A stretch of 60,451 bases of DNA from Candidatus Zhuqueibacterota bacterium (GCA_016928775.1 JAFGKD010000134.1:1-60451); one strand, 5' to 3'; counted from the stretch's first letter, positions 8,155-17,880 are shown. Program-made: numbers and translations. Notes: generated by a model not told the origin, from the sequence alone.

Positions 8155-10791
8155 ATGTACAAAAAAACGATTTTACTTTGTTGCTGTATTGGATTGAGTT
8201 TGGTTTTGTTCCACTGCACGTCACAACCGGATTACAGCAACGTCGAACCGTGGTTAAATCCGACACTCGATATTGAGACGCGCCTCGACACGCTTGTAGC
8301 GGCCATGACCCTCGAGGAAAAAGTGGCGCAAATGATGGATAATGCCCCGGCCATCGAGCGATTGGGCGTGCCGCAATATGGTTGGTGGAATGAGTGCCTG
8401 CATGGCGTCGCCCGTTCCGGTCTGGCTACGGTTTTTCCTCAGGCCATCGGCCTGGCAGCCACGTGGGATGAAGATATGATACTGCGTGTCGCCGAGGTTA
8501 TTTCCGATGAAGGTCGCGCCAAACACCACGAGTACGTTCGACAGGGTAAACGGGGCATTTACCAGGGACTCACCTTCTGGACGCCGAATATCAACATCTT
8601 TCGCGATCCACGCTGGGGAAGAGGTATGGAAACCTATGGCGAAGATCCTTTTCTGACCGGACGTTTAGCGGTCAATTTTGTCCGTGGTCTTCAGGGGAAT
8701 CATCCAAAATATCTCAAAGCAGTGGCAACTGTGAAACACTATGCCGTACACAGCGGTCCGGAACCGGAACGTCACACCTTTGATGCTGTGATAAATGAAC
8801 GCGATCTCCGCCAGACATACCTCGAACATTTTCGTATGGCGATAATGGAGGCGAACGTCTACTCGGTGATGTGCGCCTACAACCGCTACCTGGGAGAAGC
8901 ATGCTGCGGTAGTGATCGTTTGCTGAACCAGATCATGCGCGACGAATGGGGTTTTGAGGGGTATGTGGTGTCGGATTGTGGTGCGATCAGTGATATTTAC
9001 CGGAATCATAAAATTGTTGAGACAGCCGCCGAAGCAGCCGCTCTGGCGGTGAAATCTGGAACCGACCTGAATTGTGGAAGGACCTATCGGGGATTGGTGG
9101 AGGCGGTCGAAAAAGGCTTTATCACCGAGGATGAAATCGATGTCGCCGTACGTCGCCTGTTTCGTGCGCGCATAAAACTCGGCATGTTTGATCCACCGGA
9201 AATTGTGCCGTATGCACTTATTCCATATTCTGTTGTGGATAGCGAGGAGAATCGGACGGTCGCATTGGAAACTGCGCGAAAATCCATGGTGCTGCTCAAG
9301 AATGCTGATAACACCCTGCCGTTCAGCAAAGATATCAAAGTTGCTGTGATTGGTCCGAATGCCCATGACGTCGAAGTGCTACTCGGCAATTATAATGGCA
9401 CGCCATCAAATCCGGTTACCCCCTTGCAGGGCATCAGGAACAAAATTGGTGATGAGAGGGTCATCTACGCGCTCGGCTGTGAGTGGGCGGAGAACCTGCC
9501 GGTATTCGAGGTGATTCCAGGCTCTGCTTTGCTCACGCCTGACGGGCAGCCCGGATTAAAAGCTGAGATTTTTAACAACACCAAATTCGAGGGCGATCCC
9601 GTCGCCACCCGTGTTGATGCAACAATTGATTTCAACTGGTGGGATGGTGCCCCCATCGATTCGCTGGATAGCGATAATTTTGGCGTGCGCTGGACTGGCA
9701 AGCTGGTACCACCCGCGGATGGGTGGTATGTCCTGGGCGGCGAGGGTTACAATGCGTTCCGCGTCTTTTTTGAGGGCAAAGAGCTTTTGTCATTTCGGGG
9801 TATTCATCACGCGCGCAAGGTATACGAACAAGTCGTGCTCAAAGCCGGTGTCGAATATGATATACAGATCGATTTCTGGGATTATCATGGTGATGCGACG
9901 ATGCAGTTGTTGTGGTCAGTTCCGGATCGTGATTATAAGGCTGAAGCCCTCGCCGCTGTCGACGCAGCGGATGCGGCCGTGCTCTGTTTGGGCCTCTCAC
10001 CGCGCCTGGAAGGAGAAGAGATGCGCGTCGAAGTGGAAGGATTTCGGGGTGGGGATCGCCTGACACTCGATCTGCCGAAAATTCAACAAGACTTGATGCA
10101 AGCGGTGGTGGAAAAAGGCAAGCCAACGGTTTTGGTTTTGTTGAACGGCTCGGCCGTTGCTGTCAATTGGGCGGATGCGAACATACCCGCACTCCTGGAA
10201 GCATGGTATCCCGGCCAGGCCGCCGGCGATGCCATCGCTGATGTGCTATTTGGCGATTACAATCCTGCGGGACGTCTGCCTGTGACATTTTACAAATCAG
10301 TCGATCAACTGCCACCTTTTGAAGACTATAACATGATCGGACAAACCTATCGCTATTTTTCTGATGAGCCGCTCTATCAATTTGGGCACGGTTTGAGTTA
10401 TACGACGTTTGAGTATACAAATCTGCAGGTGCCGGAATCGATAAAAGGGGATGAAACGATAGATGTTTCTGTTGACGTAACCAATACCGGTAAAATGCCG
10501 GGGGAAGAGGTTGTACAGCTCTATGTGACAGATGTGGAAGCCTCTGTGCCGGTTCCGGTTCGTTCGTTACAAGGATTCAGGCGAATTTCTTTGGCCCCGG
10601 GAGAGAAGAAAACCGTCACCTTTTCCCTCACGCCATATCAATTGTCGTTGTTGGATAAAGATGATCGGCGCCTCGTCGAACCCGGTCTCTTTCGTATCTC
10701 TGTGGGTGGCTCACAACCCGAAAATACACGGGCTGTGACAACCCAAACTGTCGCAAAAGAAATGACTGTCACCAGCATTGCTTATTTATGA
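8155..10791 (+). CDS. Glycoside hydrolase family 3 with inserted PA14 domain (beta-glucosidase/xylosidase type), lipoprotein
   Basis: 878 residues with a lipobox (VLFHC, Cys21). N-terminal GH3 barrel to about residue 330, containing WNECLHGVAR and KHYAVHSGPE, common in beta-xylosidase- and beta-glucosidase-like members, and the nucleophile Asp274 in VSDCGA. The GH3 C-terminal sandwich is interrupted at about 463-600 by a PA14 domain (GLKAEIFNNTKFEGDP, then the VRWTGKL and GGEGYNAFRVFF strands), known to shape substrate choice in this family. A fibronectin-III-like domain ends the protein (about 765-860). It probably removes terminal beta-linked sugars from oligosaccharides at the cell surface or in the periplasm. 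The stop overlaps the next start as ATGA. Confidence 0.93.
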   Translation: MYKKTILLCCCIGLSLVLFHCTSQPDYSNVEPWLNPTLDIETRLDTLVAAMTLEEKVAQMMDNAPAIERLGVPQYGWWNECLHGVARSGLATVFPQAIGLAATWDEDMILRVAEVISDEGRAKHHEYVRQGKRGIYQGLTFWTPNINIFRDPRWGRGMETYGEDPFLTGRLAVNFVRGLQGNHPKYLKAVATVKHYAVHSGPEPERHTFDAVINERDLRQTYLEHFRMAIMEANVYSVMCAYNRYLGEACCGSDRLLNQIMRDEWGFEGYVVSDCGAISDIYRNHKIVETAAEAAALAVKSGTDLNCGRTYRGLVEAVEKGFITEDEIDVAVRRLFRARIKLGMFDPPEIVPYALIPYSVVDSEENRTVALETARKSMVLLKNADNTLPFSKDIKVAVIGPNAHDVEVLLGNYNGTPSNPVTPLQGIRNKIGDERVIYALGCEWAENLPVFEVIPGSALLTPDGQPGLKAEIFNNTKFEGDPVATRVDATIDFNWWDGAPIDSLDSDNFGVRWTGKLVPPADGWYVLGGEGYNAFRVFFEGKELLSFRGIHHARKVYEQVVLKAGVEYDIQIDFWDYHGDATMQLLWSVPDRDYKAEALAAVDAADAAVLCLGLSPRLEGEEMRVEVEGFRGGDRLTLDLPKIQQDLMQAVVEKGKPTVLVLLNGSAVAVNWADANIPALLEAWYPGQAAGDAIADVLFGDYNPAGRLPVTFYKSVDQLPPFEDYNMIGQTYRYFSDEPLYQFGHGLSYTTFEYTNLQVPESIKGDETIDVSVDVTNTGKMPGEEVVQLYVTDVEASVPVPVRSLQGFRRISLAPGEKKTVTFSLTPYQLSLLDKDDRRLVEPGLFRISVGGSQPENTRAVTTQTVAKEMTVTSIAYL

Positions 10792-11819
10792 ACCACGTCG
10801 TTGACCTCCGCAGTGACACGCTCACCCGCCCCACCGCGGCTATGCGTCAAGCCATGGCCGATGCACCGGTAGGTGATGATGTCTTTGGTGAAGATCCCAC
10901 GATGAACGAATTGCAGCGTCGCGTCGCTGAATTGTGCGGCAAGGAAGCGGCGCTGTTTGTTCCCAGTGGCACAATGAGCAACCAGATCGCCATAAACGCA
11001 CACACCCAACCGGGTGACGAAATAATTTGTGAATACGGTTGCCATATTTTTAATTACGAAGGGGGTGCACCCGCATTGCTGTCCGGTGTTCAGTTACACC
11101 CGCTGCATGGACAGCGAGGTGTGATAACGGCCGAGCATATTCAAACCGCTATTCGTCCCAAAGACCACCATTTCGCGCAAACCAGGCTCATCGAAATTGA
11201 GAATACGCACAACCGCGCCGGGGGCGCTGTTTTCCCGCTCGACGAAATACAAAAAATTCGTTCGCTTGCTGATGAACATGATCTCAAGATGCACCTTGAC
11301 GGAGCGCGATTGTGGAATGCATATGTGGCAACCGGCATTTCTTTAAAAGAGTGGTCGGTTTGTTTTGATTCTATCTCATTGTGCTTCTCCAAGGGACTTG
11401 GTGCGCCTATCGGTTCGATCCTTGTGGGTTCGGCAGAATTCATCGATTGTGCGCATCGTTATCGCAAGATATACGGCGGCGGTATGCGGCAAGTAGGTGT
11501 TATTGCTGCTGCTGCGTTATATGCTCTCGATTGCCATATCGAACGACTTGCTGAGGATCACAAGCGGGCTCATCAATTGGCACTCAAATTGATTGAATTG
11601 GGCGCGTATGTCGATCTGGAGGCAACACAAACCAATATCGTCATTGCTGATTGCAAGGGATGCGGGCGGATATCATCGGAGGTCAATTCCGAACTCGCCA
11701 GACATAATGTACTGGCCATCCCTGTATCGCCCTCTCGTATTCGGTTTGTCACGCATCTGGATATCGATGATGATGACCTCGCAGTTGCCATGAATGCCTT
11801 TGAATGTGTATTATCATGA
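10788..11819 (+). CDS. ltaE: Low-specificity L-threonine aldolase
   Basis: 343 residues, the usual length. It is a PLP enzyme of fold type I that splits L-threonine or allo-threonine to glycine and acetaldehyde. DLRSDTLTRPT at the N-terminus is a family signature, and the PLP lysine is Lys202 in FSKGLGAPIG. Its ATG overlaps the GH3 stop by 4 bases (ATGA), so it is translationally coupled to a secreted glycosidase, an odd pairing with no clear metabolic logic. Confidence 0.93.
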   Translation: MNHVVDLRSDTLTRPTAAMRQAMADAPVGDDVFGEDPTMNELQRRVAELCGKEAALFVPSGTMSNQIAINAHTQPGDEIICEYGCHIFNYEGGAPALLSGVQLHPLHGQRGVITAEHIQTAIRPKDHHFAQTRLIEIENTHNRAGGAVFPLDEIQKIRSLADEHDLKMHLDGARLWNAYVATGISLKEWSVCFDSISLCFSKGLGAPIGSILVGSAEFIDCAHRYRKIYGGGMRQVGVIAAAALYALDCHIERLAEDHKRAHQLALKLIELGAYVDLEATQTNIVIADCKGCGRISSEVNSELARHNVLAIPVSPSRIRFVTHLDIDDDDLAVAMNAFECVLS

Positions 11820-12140
11820 AATAAAATTCGGAACTTTTTTGTATTATAAACATCCAACAAGAGCATAAAGAAGAATTAAAAATTGACATTTTTAAGTAAA
11901 ATAAGTATATTGCCCGATGCCTGTTTTTTAATTTTTCCGCACTTGATCCTGACAATGTCTAATAGTAAGGTAACGCATTGATTTTGATAACCGGGTACAC
12001 AAAAACGTGTGCTGAACAAATGAGTGTATTGAAGCTTTTAGAAGAAATAAAAATGCACCATTTTATGTAGTATATTATGATTAGCAAAACAAAATAGCAT
12101 CACAGTTAAAATTATTTAAGGGATGTGATTTTTAAATTAC
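11820..12140. other. Intergenic region before the primary sigma gene
   Basis: This AT-rich gap of 321 bases holds the strong promoter at 11883-11911 and then a leader of about 220 bases. I see no conserved riboswitch core or small ORF in the leader. A purine-rich GGGATGTG stretch lies about 13 bases before the sigma-factor ATG. Confidence 0.5.
11883..11911 (+). promoter_or_regulatory. Sigma-70-type promoter for the primary sigma factor
   Basis: A perfect -35 TTGACA (11883-11888) is followed after exactly 17 bases by TATATT (11906-11911). The expected start is near 11918, giving a leader of about 220 bases before rpoD. This is a textbook housekeeping promoter and not the TTTG/TAnnTTTG form of Bacteroidetes. 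Confidence 0.7.
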
Positions 12141-13001
12141 ATGAACAAAAAGGCTAAAAAACAAAAAGAAGTACGAACAAAAGAGTCCATCGAAAAGTAC
12201 CTCGAGGAAATTGGCAATTTTTCACCATTACCGCCAGAGAAGGAAATCGAGTTGGCGTGTAAAATTCACGAGGGTGATTCGATTGCACTTGAGGAACTTG
12301 TGAAAGCCAATCTCCGGTTTGTCATCAGTGTTGCAAAAGAGTATCAAGGTCAAGGATTGCCGTTGCAGGATTTGATTAGCGAGGGAAATCTTGGACTCAT
12401 CAAAGCCGCGCAGCGATTTGACGAAACTCGTGGATTCAAGTTCATTTCGTACGCCGTCTGGTGGATCCGTCAGTCTATTTTGCAGGCATTAGCCGAACAA
12501 TCACGTGTTGTTCGCTTGCCACTGAACCGTGTCGGCGCTATCAACAAGGTCGGACGTGCGCTTGAATCATTGGAAAAAGAGTATGGTCGCGAACCGAGCA
12601 TGGGAGAGATCGCCGACAAGATGGAAATGACTTCGTACGATGTTGCCGATGTCATCAAAACATCGGCTCGCCATTTGTCTTTGGACGAGCCGTTCAAGGA
12701 AGATGAGGGCAACAGTCTCCTGGATGTGCTGGAGAGCGATCGCTACCAGCCGCCGGATGGCAAACTGATGCGTGACTCACTTCGTGAGGAAATTGAAAAA
12801 GTCCTGCACACATTAAAACCGCGTGAAGCCGAAATTGTCAAGCTCTATTTCGGGCTGGATGGGGACCGCCCTTTGACACTTGAAGAAATTGGTGAGTATT
12901 TTGAACTCACGCGCGAGCGGGTTCGGCAAATCAAGGAAAAGGCGCTGCGTCGTTTGCGACATCGCTCTCGACTTGATCCATTACGAAAATATCTTGGCTA
13001 A
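12141..13001 (+). CDS. rpoD: RNA polymerase primary sigma factor, short form (RpoD/SigA)
   Basis: 286 residues. Region 1.2 (SIEKYLEEIG), region 2 with the -10-binding RGFKFISYAVWWIRQ, region 3, and region 4 with the helix-turn-helix TLEEIGEYFELTRERVRQI. There is no region 1.1, which is typical of primary sigma factors in the Bacteroidetes/Chlorobi group and relatives. An alternative call is a group 2 paralogue, since only one sigma-70 gene is in view. It has its own promoter upstream and an intrinsic terminator directly downstream, so it is monocistronic. Confidence 0.92.
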   Translation: MNKKAKKQKEVRTKESIEKYLEEIGNFSPLPPEKEIELACKIHEGDSIALEELVKANLRFVISVAKEYQGQGLPLQDLISEGNLGLIKAAQRFDETRGFKFISYAVWWIRQSILQALAEQSRVVRLPLNRVGAINKVGRALESLEKEYGREPSMGEIADKMEMTSYDVADVIKTSARHLSLDEPFKEDEGNSLLDVLESDRYQPPDGKLMRDSLREEIEKVLHTLKPREAEIVKLYFGLDGDRPLTLEEIGEYFELTRERVRQIKEKALRRLRHRSRLDPLRKYLG

Positions 13002-13003
13002 AT

Positions 13004-13031
13004 GCCCTCGTAAAATCGAGGGCTTTTTTTT
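13004..13031 (+). terminator. Intrinsic terminator of the sigma gene
   Basis: A 7-bp GC-rich stem GCCCTCG/CGAGGGC (13004-13010 and 13017-13023) with loop TAAAAT is followed by eight T residues. It starts 2 bases after the stop codon. Confidence 0.93.
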
Positions 13032-13077
13032 CGTAAATTTGTTTATCTTTTCTCATATTCATCAACGTGGGCTAATC

Positions 13078-14325
13078 ATGAAAAGTCTTTTGATACTCCT
13101 TTTGTTCTGCTCCTTTGTTGTTGCGGAAGATAAAATTGCACGTATGCACGTTTACGCCGGCGATTTTGATCGACTGGATACGCCGGTTTCAGTCTGTCTC
13201 GATGGCATAACGATCAATCAAGACCATGGTTTTATTCGCCTTTATGAAATAACGGATGATGAGAAAATTGAAATCCCATGTCAGCTCGAACTTGCGGCCA
13301 CAAAGCGTTTGTGGTGGATTTTGCCAGGGCGAACTGAAGCACAGATGGTTCGTCATTTTCAAATTGTCCTGGGCGACTCCATCCAGTTGGCCGCACCTGT
13401 TAAAATTTCCCGAGATGAAAAAAAACTCATCATTTTAAGAGAAGAAAGAAATATACTGCAGTACAACCACAGCACCGTTTTTCCACCCGCTGGCGTCGAT
13501 GATATTTACAAGCGCAGCGGTTTTATTCATCCCCTGTGGTCACCCGACGGCAACATAATGACTCGGATACAGCCGCCGGATCATTACCACCATTACGGCA
13601 TTTGGGGACCATGGACACAAACCACTTTTGAAGATCGAGAAGTTGATTTTTGGAATCTGGCGAAAGGACAGGGTACTGTTCGATTCGCCGGTTATCTGTC
13701 GACGATACAAGGTCCGGTTTACGCCGGTTTTCAAGTGAGACAGGAACATGTTGATTTTTCCACCAAAAATGGAGAGAAAGTTGCATTAAACGAATTATTA
13801 GATATTCGAGTCTGGAACCTTGGCGAAGGATTAAATGTATGGCTCTGGGATTACACCACCAAACTGAACTGCGCCACGTCCAGCCCGATGACGCTGGAAG
13901 CCTATCGATATGGCGGTGGTATCGGATTTCGCGCTGTTGAGTCATGGACGAAAAAAAATGTGCATGTTCTCACATCATCCGGGAAAACGCGGAAAGATGC
14001 AGATGGCAGCAAAGCGTTGTGGTGTTATGTGAGCGGCAAGAATGATTCTGGTGATCGATCCGGTATCGTCTTCTTGAGCCATCCCGATAACCGGGAACAC
14101 CCCGAGCCCATGCGTGTATGGCCGGAGAATGCCAACGGCGGTCGAGGTGATCTGTTTTTCGAATTCTGTCCCATCCGACACAATAGCTGGACATTGTTAC
14201 CCGGCCAGGATTACGTGCTCAAATATCGAATGGTGGTATACGACGGAGAAATCAGTGTCGGCACTGCTGAGCGTCTCTGGCGAGACTTTGCATTTCCACC
14301 ACACGTTGAGTTGGTGAGTGAATAA
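13078..14325 (+). CDS. DUF6807 (PmoA-annotated) family exported protein
   Basis: 415 residues from ATG 13078. A longer frame runs back through the terminator into the sigma gene, but the ATG here begins a signal peptide (MKSLLILLLFCSFVVA). The conserved block DHYHHYGIWGPW, rich in histidine and aromatics, and the GPVYAGFQV strand match proteins annotated as PmoA (PF14100). The name derives from a gene-cluster annotation and does not imply methane oxidation. Such proteins occur next to ThuA and Gfo/Idh proteins in polysaccharide degraders, as here. Likely secreted and carbohydrate-related; activity unknown. Confidence 0.75.
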   Translation: MKSLLILLLFCSFVVAEDKIARMHVYAGDFDRLDTPVSVCLDGITINQDHGFIRLYEITDDEKIEIPCQLELAATKRLWWILPGRTEAQMVRHFQIVLGDSIQLAAPVKISRDEKKLIILREERNILQYNHSTVFPPAGVDDIYKRSGFIHPLWSPDGNIMTRIQPPDHYHHYGIWGPWTQTTFEDREVDFWNLAKGQGTVRFAGYLSTIQGPVYAGFQVRQEHVDFSTKNGEKVALNELLDIRVWNLGEGLNVWLWDYTTKLNCATSSPMTLEAYRYGGGIGFRAVESWTKKNVHVLTSSGKTRKDADGSKALWCYVSGKNDSGDRSGIVFLSHPDNREHPEPMRVWPENANGGRGDLFFEFCPIRHNSWTLLPGQDYVLKYRMVVYDGEISVGTAERLWRDFAFPPHVELVSE

Positions 14326-14392
14326 AATCATTGGCGTGTCGAGCTTTTATCGAGTATTTCAAAGATTAAAAATTAAATCCAGGGAAATGAAC

Positions 14393-15148
14393 ATGAAAAG
14401 CATAGTCATTATGGCACTTGGCGTTTTGCTGATGTTGGCATCTCTATTTGCTCAAACAAAGAGACATGTCCTGATTTACACCAAAAATGAAAAAGGCGAG
14501 GGTATGTACATTCACGACAACATCGATGCCAGCGTCAAAGCCCTGCAGCACATCTGTGATCGTCATGGTGCAACGTATGACGTGTCGGAAGATGCATCGT
14601 TATATACTGGAGAAAACCTTCGCAAATATGATGCAATCATTTTTACAAACACCAATAACAAAGCCTTTGACACCCCGGCTCAACGTGATGCTTTTCAAAA
14701 GTATATCCAGGGCGGCGGCGGGTTTATGGGGATTCATTCAGCCTGTGCGTCAGAGCGCGATTGGCCATGGTTTTGGGCTATGCTTGGTGGTACGTTCGTT
14801 CGACATCCAAAATTTCAAAAATTCGACATCAAGGTAATTGACCGTGCTCATCCCTCGACCAGGCACTTGGATCTTGTATGGCATTGGGAGGATGAATGCT
14901 ATCTTATGAATCACCTCAATCCGGATATCAAAGTACTATTAGCCGCTGATTTGACAACCATCGAAGACGATAAACTGGCAGAATTTCCCAGTGATATCTT
15001 TGGCACACTCTTTCCTCTGGCATGGTATCACGAATTTGATGGTGGACGCGAGTTTTATACTGCCTTGGGCCATCAAATTGAACATTATTCTGATCCCAAT
15101 CTGGTCAAGCATCTTGAAGGTGGGTTGTTGTGGATACTTGACAAGTAA
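14393..15148 (+). CDS. ThuA-domain protein (class I glutamine-amidotransferase-like fold), exported
   Basis: 251 residues from ATG 14393, chosen because AGGGAA lies about 6 bases upstream and a signal peptide follows (MKSIVIMALGVLLMLASLFA); the frame opens at 14318, overlapping the previous stop. It contains the ThuA features: HVLIYTKN first strand, YDAIIFTNTNN, and GGGGFMGIHSA in the nucleophile-elbow region with no cysteine nucleophile. WHWEDECYLM and WYHEFDGGREFYTALGH follow, including the conserved C-terminal GGR-F-Y-LGH motif. ThuA proteins act in trehalose or related sugar use, sometimes as 3-keto-glycoside enzymes. Likely paired with the upstream DUF6807 gene. Confidence 0.85.
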   Translation: MKSIVIMALGVLLMLASLFAQTKRHVLIYTKNEKGEGMYIHDNIDASVKALQHICDRHGATYDVSEDASLYTGENLRKYDAIIFTNTNNKAFDTPAQRDAFQKYIQGGGGFMGIHSACASERDWPWFWAMLGGTFVRHPKFQKFDIKVIDRAHPSTRHLDLVWHWEDECYLMNHLNPDIKVLLAADLTTIEDDKLAEFPSDIFGTLFPLAWYHEFDGGREFYTALGHQIEHYSDPNLVKHLEGGLLWILDK

Positions 15149-15296
15149 CCGCAGATCACAAGTCTCTGACGTACCCGCTCTTCGTACAAGCACTCCTCGA
15201 CTATCCCTACGGATGGACACAGATTGTCATCTTGACATTATTTCATCCGTACTGCAAATCAACAAAACTGTGCCTTTTTGAAAAGTCTTCAAACTT

Positions 15297-15331
15297 ACGC
15301 AAAGATGCAAAGCCGCAAAGGATACGCAAAG
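15297..15331. repeat. Short tandem array of CGCAAAG-type units
   Basis: Four units ending in GCAAAG follow each other: ACGCAAAG, ATGCAAAG, CCGCAAAG and GATACGCAAAG. The array lies in the 287-base gap between the ThuA gene and the efflux operon. Arrays of this style occur between genes in many genomes of environmental bacteria. Confidence 0.6.
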
Positions 15332-15435
15332 ACCAACCTGTAACAATCACCTATCCATCGCGTATATGGCAACTGAATTTTAAAATCTGCGAATAGTTTT
15401 TTCTATATAAACATGTAAGTAAAAGGAGTGAGTCA

Positions 15436-16542
15436 ATGAAGCGCAAATCGAAGAAACGCTTTATTTGGATAGGTATTATCGTTGTTTTCATCGCTGTTGC
15501 CGGCGTAGCGGTGGTAAAATCTAACGGAGGCAAAAAAGATGAGAACGGCCGTCGCACGGTCAAGGTTGAGAAAAAAACAATTGTCGATAAGGCTCTGGCG
15601 GTTGGTTCAATTGAGCCCATCAATGAAATTGCAGTAAAATCCAAAGTTTCCGGAGTTGTTGGTAAAATGTTTGTTGAAGCCGGAGATTACGTGGAGGCAG
15701 GGACGATTGTTGTTGAAGTGAATCCCGATCCTACACCGCTGGAGCTGGCGCAGGCGAAACGTAATGTCGAGATGGCGCAAATCGAAATGGAAACCTTGCG
15801 AAAGGAATTGGAGCGTAAAAGAACCATGCAAGAAAAGGGTCTGGTGTCGGATCAGGAATTTGAAGTTTTAAAGCAGCAGTTTGATGAAGCATCGCTTCGT
15901 CATCAGATCAATAAAGAACAGCTTGAGCTCATCGAAAAAGGCAAAGTGAAAATTGCCGATACGAGTATCGAAACGGTTGTCAAAGCCCCCATTTCCGGTT
16001 TCATTCTGGAAAAGCTGGTCAATCTTGGCGATCCTGTGGTGCCACTCACATCGTACCAGCCCGGCACACCGTTGCTGACCATGGCCGATATGAAAGATTT
16101 GCTCTTCAAAGGTACGGTTGATGAAATCGATGTGGGAAAAATTGAGGAAGGCATGACATGTGAGCTACAAGTTGGCGCGCTGCCGGGGAAAAAAGTACGT
16201 GGCCAGGTCAACCTTATTTCCTTGAAAGCGCAGAAAGAAGATAACACGACTGTATTCCCCGTCGAAATAAATGTGACGGATACGGATGGTGCGGTTTTGC
16301 GAGCTGGCTATTCGGCGAATGCCAGTATCATCATTGCGCAGCGGGACAGTGTGTTGTCTATCCCGGAGCGGGTGGTGACATTTCGCAATGATTCGGCTTT
16401 TGTGATGCTGCCAAAGGGGGAAACCGAATCAGAAGAAGTTTACATCGAAACCGGCCTGAGTGATGCGATTACCATTGAGGTTCTATCAGGTCTGGAAGAT
16501 GGGCAGGAGGTGTTGGAAAAAGAGGTACGTGAGATCATATAG
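15436..16542 (+). CDS. Membrane-fusion (HlyD/MacA-like) periplasmic adaptor
   Basis: 368 residues with an N-terminal membrane anchor (about 10-28). A lipoyl/barrel-sandwich half (GSIEPINEIAVKSKVSGVVG) is followed by a coiled-coil hairpin of about 60-90 residues rich in Glu, Lys and Gln (100-170). The second lipoyl half is TVVKAPISGFILEKLV, then beta-barrel and membrane-proximal domains. It would link the inner-membrane permeases to an outer-membrane exit duct. It is first in the operon, with AGGAG at 15424-15428 seven bases before the ATG, and ends 9 bases before the first permease. Confidence 0.88.
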   Translation: MKRKSKKRFIWIGIIVVFIAVAGVAVVKSNGGKKDENGRRTVKVEKKTIVDKALAVGSIEPINEIAVKSKVSGVVGKMFVEAGDYVEAGTIVVEVNPDPTPLELAQAKRNVEMAQIEMETLRKELERKRTMQEKGLVSDQEFEVLKQQFDEASLRHQINKEQLELIEKGKVKIADTSIETVVKAPISGFILEKLVNLGDPVVPLTSYQPGTPLLTMADMKDLLFKGTVDEIDVGKIEEGMTCELQVGALPGKKVRGQVNLISLKAQKEDNTTVFPVEINVTDTDGAVLRAGYSANASIIIAQRDSVLSIPERVVTFRNDSAFVMLPKGETESEEVYIETGLSDAITIEVLSGLEDGQEVLEKEVREII

Positions 16543-16551
16543 GGAACGACC

Positions 16552-17790
16552 ATGAGTCATTTTTTCGATACAGTTGGCCAGGTTCTTTTTTATTTGTGGG
16601 AAAATAAATCGCGAACATTTATGACCATGTTTGGTCTGATTTGGGGGACCATGACCGTCGTGCTCTTGCTGTCATTCGGCAGTGGTGTTGGCAAATCGAT
16701 GAAAAAGAATATGCACGGCATGGGCGATGGTATTGCAATCCTTTGGCCTGGAACAACAACAAAAGCATGGCGAGGCTACAATCGTGGACGGGATTTGCGT
16801 TTTCGTCCTGATGATGTGGAATTGCTGCGCCGTGAAGTGGGTGAGTTTTCAGCCATCAGCGGCGAATTTATCTATTATGAGCGCCCGGTTCGGGTAGGTG
16901 AGAAAGTTGCCAAACCGCCGGTGACCGGCGTGGTGCCCGAATATGGCCCGATGCGCAATTGTATCGCGCAAGCCGGAGGACGTTGGTTGAATGAAAATGA
17001 TGTGAACAACAAACGCCGCGTTGTTTTCCTCGGCTATCAAATTCGCGATTTGCTTTTTGGCGAAGGATATGATGCAATTGGAAAATATATTTATATTGGT
17101 GAGACGCCATTTCGGGTTATCGGCATTCTGAAAGAAAAAACGCAGCCATCGAGCTATTCATATCGTGATCAGGATCGAATTTTTATTCCGATGAGCACGT
17201 TTCAATCGCTGTATGGCTGGCGATATTTGAATAACATTGTCTATCAAGTTAAAAATCCGACGCGCAACAAAATAGTTGAAAATAAAATTTACGAGGTGTT
17301 TGCCAAACGATTCCAGTTTGATCCCACGGATCGTAATGCGCTTGGCATCTGGGATACAACGGAAATGGACAAGTTTATATATTACTTTGCTTTTGGCTTT
17401 CAAGCCTTCCTGGGTGTCATCGGCGCCATAACGCTGATTGTTGGTGGTATTGGATTGGCCAACATTATGTATGTAGTTGTTCAGGAACGCACGCGCGAAA
17501 TTGGCATAAAGCGATCGATTGGCGCAAAACGAGGGATTATCATGTCGCAGTTTTTGATTGAGGCTTTCATCATCATCGGTATTGGTGCAGTGGTTGGTTT
17601 TTTATTGGCGCTTGTTCTCATTCAGCTGATTTCCATGCTGCCAATCGAAGATTATGTCGGGCACCCAGAACTATCGTGGCCGGTTGCTATCGCATCGATT
17701 GTCATATTATCTCTCGTCGGTTTTTTTGCCGGCTTTTTCCCGGCGCGTCGGGCATCACGCCTGGTCGTTGTTGAATGTCTGCGATATTAA
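16552..17790 (+). CDS. MacB/FtsX-type ABC transporter permease (copy A1)
   Basis: 412 residues. One transmembrane segment near the N-terminus (about 20-45), a periplasmic MacB core domain of about 230 residues, then three C-terminal spans of the FtsX fold (GFQAFLGVIGAITLIVGGIG, a central span, and a last one ending in GFFPARRASR). The coupling-helix motif ERTREIGIKRSIGAKR is intact. There is no nucleotide-binding domain in this protein. Its closest relative in the window is the gene at 19162-20400, which has exactly the same length. Confidence 0.88.
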   Translation: MSHFFDTVGQVLFYLWENKSRTFMTMFGLIWGTMTVVLLLSFGSGVGKSMKKNMHGMGDGIAILWPGTTTKAWRGYNRGRDLRFRPDDVELLRREVGEFSAISGEFIYYERPVRVGEKVAKPPVTGVVPEYGPMRNCIAQAGGRWLNENDVNNKRRVVFLGYQIRDLLFGEGYDAIGKYIYIGETPFRVIGILKEKTQPSSYSYRDQDRIFIPMSTFQSLYGWRYLNNIVYQVKNPTRNKIVENKIYEVFAKRFQFDPTDRNALGIWDTTEMDKFIYYFAFGFQAFLGVIGAITLIVGGIGLANIMYVVVQERTREIGIKRSIGAKRGIIMSQFLIEAFIIIGIGAVVGFLLALVLIQLISMLPIEDYVGHPELSWPVAIASIVILSLVGFFAGFFPARRASRLVVVECLRY

Positions 17791-17880
17791 ACATGTTTTC
17801 TCGATGCAAAAATATCGCGACTCGTAAAATTTAACTACTCTGCAAGGATCGGACTTGGAGTAGCGTGAGGATTACATCAT

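Noticed and set aside
8665..9366. 233-codon minus-strand frame opposite the GH3 gene
   Set aside because: It is antisense to the conserved GH3 barrel and its translation resembles no protein family.
12880..13077. Longer N-terminus of the DUF6807 protein starting inside the sigma gene
   Set aside because: It would translate through the sigma-factor end and the terminator hairpin; the ATG at 13078 begins a proper signal peptide.
13078..14325. PmoA label taken as evidence of methane oxidation
   Set aside because: The protein belongs to an exported DUF6807 family and shares nothing with particulate methane monooxygenase subunits; it sits among sugar genes.
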